Under the pieces are notes generated by a model. It was given only the letters and a program-made list of their open reading frames with translations. It did no database searches and was not told where the DNA came from. A stretch of 64,000 nucleotides of DNA from Rhodopseudomonas boonkerdii (GTDB taxonomy: Bacteria > Pseudomonadota > Alphaproteobacteria > Rhizobiales > Xanthobacteraceae), in NCBI RefSeq assembly GCF_021184025.1, contig NZ_CP036537.1:4092001-4156000 (forward strand). Reading direction: 5' to 3'. Within the stretch, counting starts at the first letter, position 1; each line of letters opens with the position of its first letter. Made by a program: the position numbers and the translations under genes. Positions 63,097 through 64,000 of the stretch are shown here, piece after piece.

Positions 63097-64000
63097 CTAC
63101 GCCCCGTATCTCGCCATCACCGGCCACGTCTTGACGCTGCCATTGTGCCCCACGACATGATAGCTCGCATGCAGGTTCACGGTGGGGTCGCAATGCGTCG
63201 CGATGAGCAGCACGCGGCTGCCCAGTTTTGGCTTCTCGGCGCCTTCGGGAAGCGTGATCATGCCGTGCTCGTCGCCGCCGAAGCGATAGGTCGAGCCCTC
63301 CGGCACACCGAGCATCACTGACGGCACCGGACCGTTGAAGGCCATCGCCTTCACGCCGGCATCGACGGTGAATTCACCGGCACGGTTCACCGAGGTGACC
63401 GTCGCCAGCACGAACAGACTCGGCTCGAACGGCAGCGTTCCGCCGCCCTCAACCCGCAGGCGGCCGTAATCGGCATCCATGAACAAGTAAGAACCTACCT
63501 GCAGCTCCGTAAACGTGCCGGCGATGTCGAAGGCATAGGCGCCGGTACCACTGCCGGTGACGATGGGAGCCTTGATGCCCGCATCATTCAGCACACGCAG
63601 GTGACCATCGAGAATACCGCGAACCTGCGCCGCCCCCGCCTTGCGCTCGTGGTCATCGATCATGTGTTGGACATGGCCGGCAAAGCCCTGGATGCCACCG
63701 AATGTCATGCCGGGTGTCGCTTCGATCAGTTGCGCCAGAGCCAGTGTCGCTGCCGGCTCGACAACGCCGGTGCGGCGCTGGCCGACATCGATATCGATCA
63801 GCACCTGAACCGGCCGGCTGCCGGTGTCGAGCAACGTGTGAAGCACATGGATCTGGTCGGGGTGATCGACGACGAGTGATATGTCGGTGCCATCAGCGAG
63901 CGCAGCGATGCGTGCGAGCTTGACCCGATCCGCCACCGGCGTCGTCAGCAGCAAGCCCGGCATGCCGGCCTCCGCCATCGCCTCCATCTCAGCCACCGTG
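63097..64000 (-). CDS. D-threonine aldolase/D-serine dehydratase-like PLP enzyme (C-terminal part)
   Basis: Partial gene: about 301 residues of a protein usually near 380 remain, with the N-terminus and the PLP-lysine region beyond the right edge. What remains is the end of the alanine-racemase-like barrel (VQVLIDIDVGQRRTGVVEPA, GIQGFAGHVQHMIDDHERKA, PIVTGSGTGAYAFDIAGTFT) and the C-terminal beta domain with the metal-binding ATHCDPTVNLHASYHVV. The HCD motif is that of metal-dependent D-threonine aldolases. It would act on D-hydroxy amino acids. It converges on the Liv operon. Confidence 0.85.
   Translation of the reverse strand, partial: TVAEMEAMAEAGMPGLLLTTPVADRVKLARIAALADGTDISLVVDHPDQIHVLHTLLDTGSRPVQVLIDIDVGQRRTGVVEPAATLALAQLIEATPGMTFGGIQGFAGHVQHMIDDHERKAGAAQVRGILDGHLRVLNDAGIKAPIVTGSGTGAYAFDIAGTFTELQVGSYLFMDADYGRLRVEGGGTLPFEPSLFVLATVTSVNRAGEFTVDAGVKAMAFNGPVPSVMLGVPEGSTYRFGGDEHGMITLPEGAEKPKLGSRVLLIATHCDPTVNLHASYHVVGHNGSVKTWPVMARYGA

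Overview
The window reads as chromosomal DNA of a high-GC alphaproteobacterium of the Bradyrhizobium/Rhodopseudomonas/Afipia/Tardiphaga group. I infer this from protein style, the nitrate-haemoglobin-flavoprotein gene order, the aerobic cobalamin genes, and the many Bradyrhizobiaceae-type palindromic repeats between genes. I cannot name the species without a search. I saw no rRNA, tRNA, insertion sequence, CRISPR array or prophage.

Layout. 1-4.8 kb: the 5' end of a urea-type ABC binding protein (urtA), divergent from an unusual sensor in which an NCS1-type permease is fused to a histidine kinase and receiver, followed by its LuxR-type response regulator. 5-8 kb: a sugar-type ABC importer without an ATPase gene. 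8-10.7 kb: a SnoaL-like secreted protein, an aldo/keto reductase and a divergent LysR regulator. 10.8-18.4 kb (minus strand): nitrate uptake and assimilation (nrtA, nrtB, an nrtD-type ATPase, haemoglobin, flavoprotein, nasC). 18.8-22.5 kb: a beta-lactamase-fold serine hydrolase, an XRE regulator, and dctA behind a clear sigma-54 promoter. 22.7-32.8 kb (minus strand): purine/ureide breakdown, with a DUF3830 protein, PuuE allantoinase, a fused UraD-UraH protein, a ModA-like binding protein, uricase, an allantoate-amidohydrolase-like enzyme, a DapA-like aldolase/lyase, an orphan CoxL-type molybdoenzyme subunit and a zinc alcohol dehydrogenase.

32.8-34 kb is a repeat-rich gap with one unexplained, structured stretch of about 490 bp. 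34-36.5 kb: a small secreted protein, an O-acetylhomoserine sulfhydrylase-type enzyme and an alpha/beta hydrolase. 36.5-53.5 kb: a vitamin B12 region with two cobalamin riboswitches. One precedes btuB-btuC-btuD. The other, on the minus strand, leads DUF1636-cobU-cobW-cobN-cobO-cobQ. Also present are btuF, cbiB, cobD, cobT and cobS. 53.5-56.2 kb: a tyrosine-phosphatase-like protein, a second M20 amidohydrolase and an SDR oxidoreductase. 56.4-58 kb: two divergent MarR paralogues around a perfect 12-bp palindrome. 58.3-63 kb: a complete branched-chain amino acid type ABC importer. 63.1 kb to the end: the C-terminal part of a D-threonine aldolase-like enzyme.

Together the genes suggest a nitrogen-scavenging region (urea, nitrate, purines/ureides, amino acids) next to a cobalamin uptake and late-biosynthesis region. 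The most novel-looking element is the permease-kinase fusion, which has a nine-cysteine linker and sits divergent from a urea transporter. It is a candidate transporter-type receptor for urea or a related nitrogen compound.
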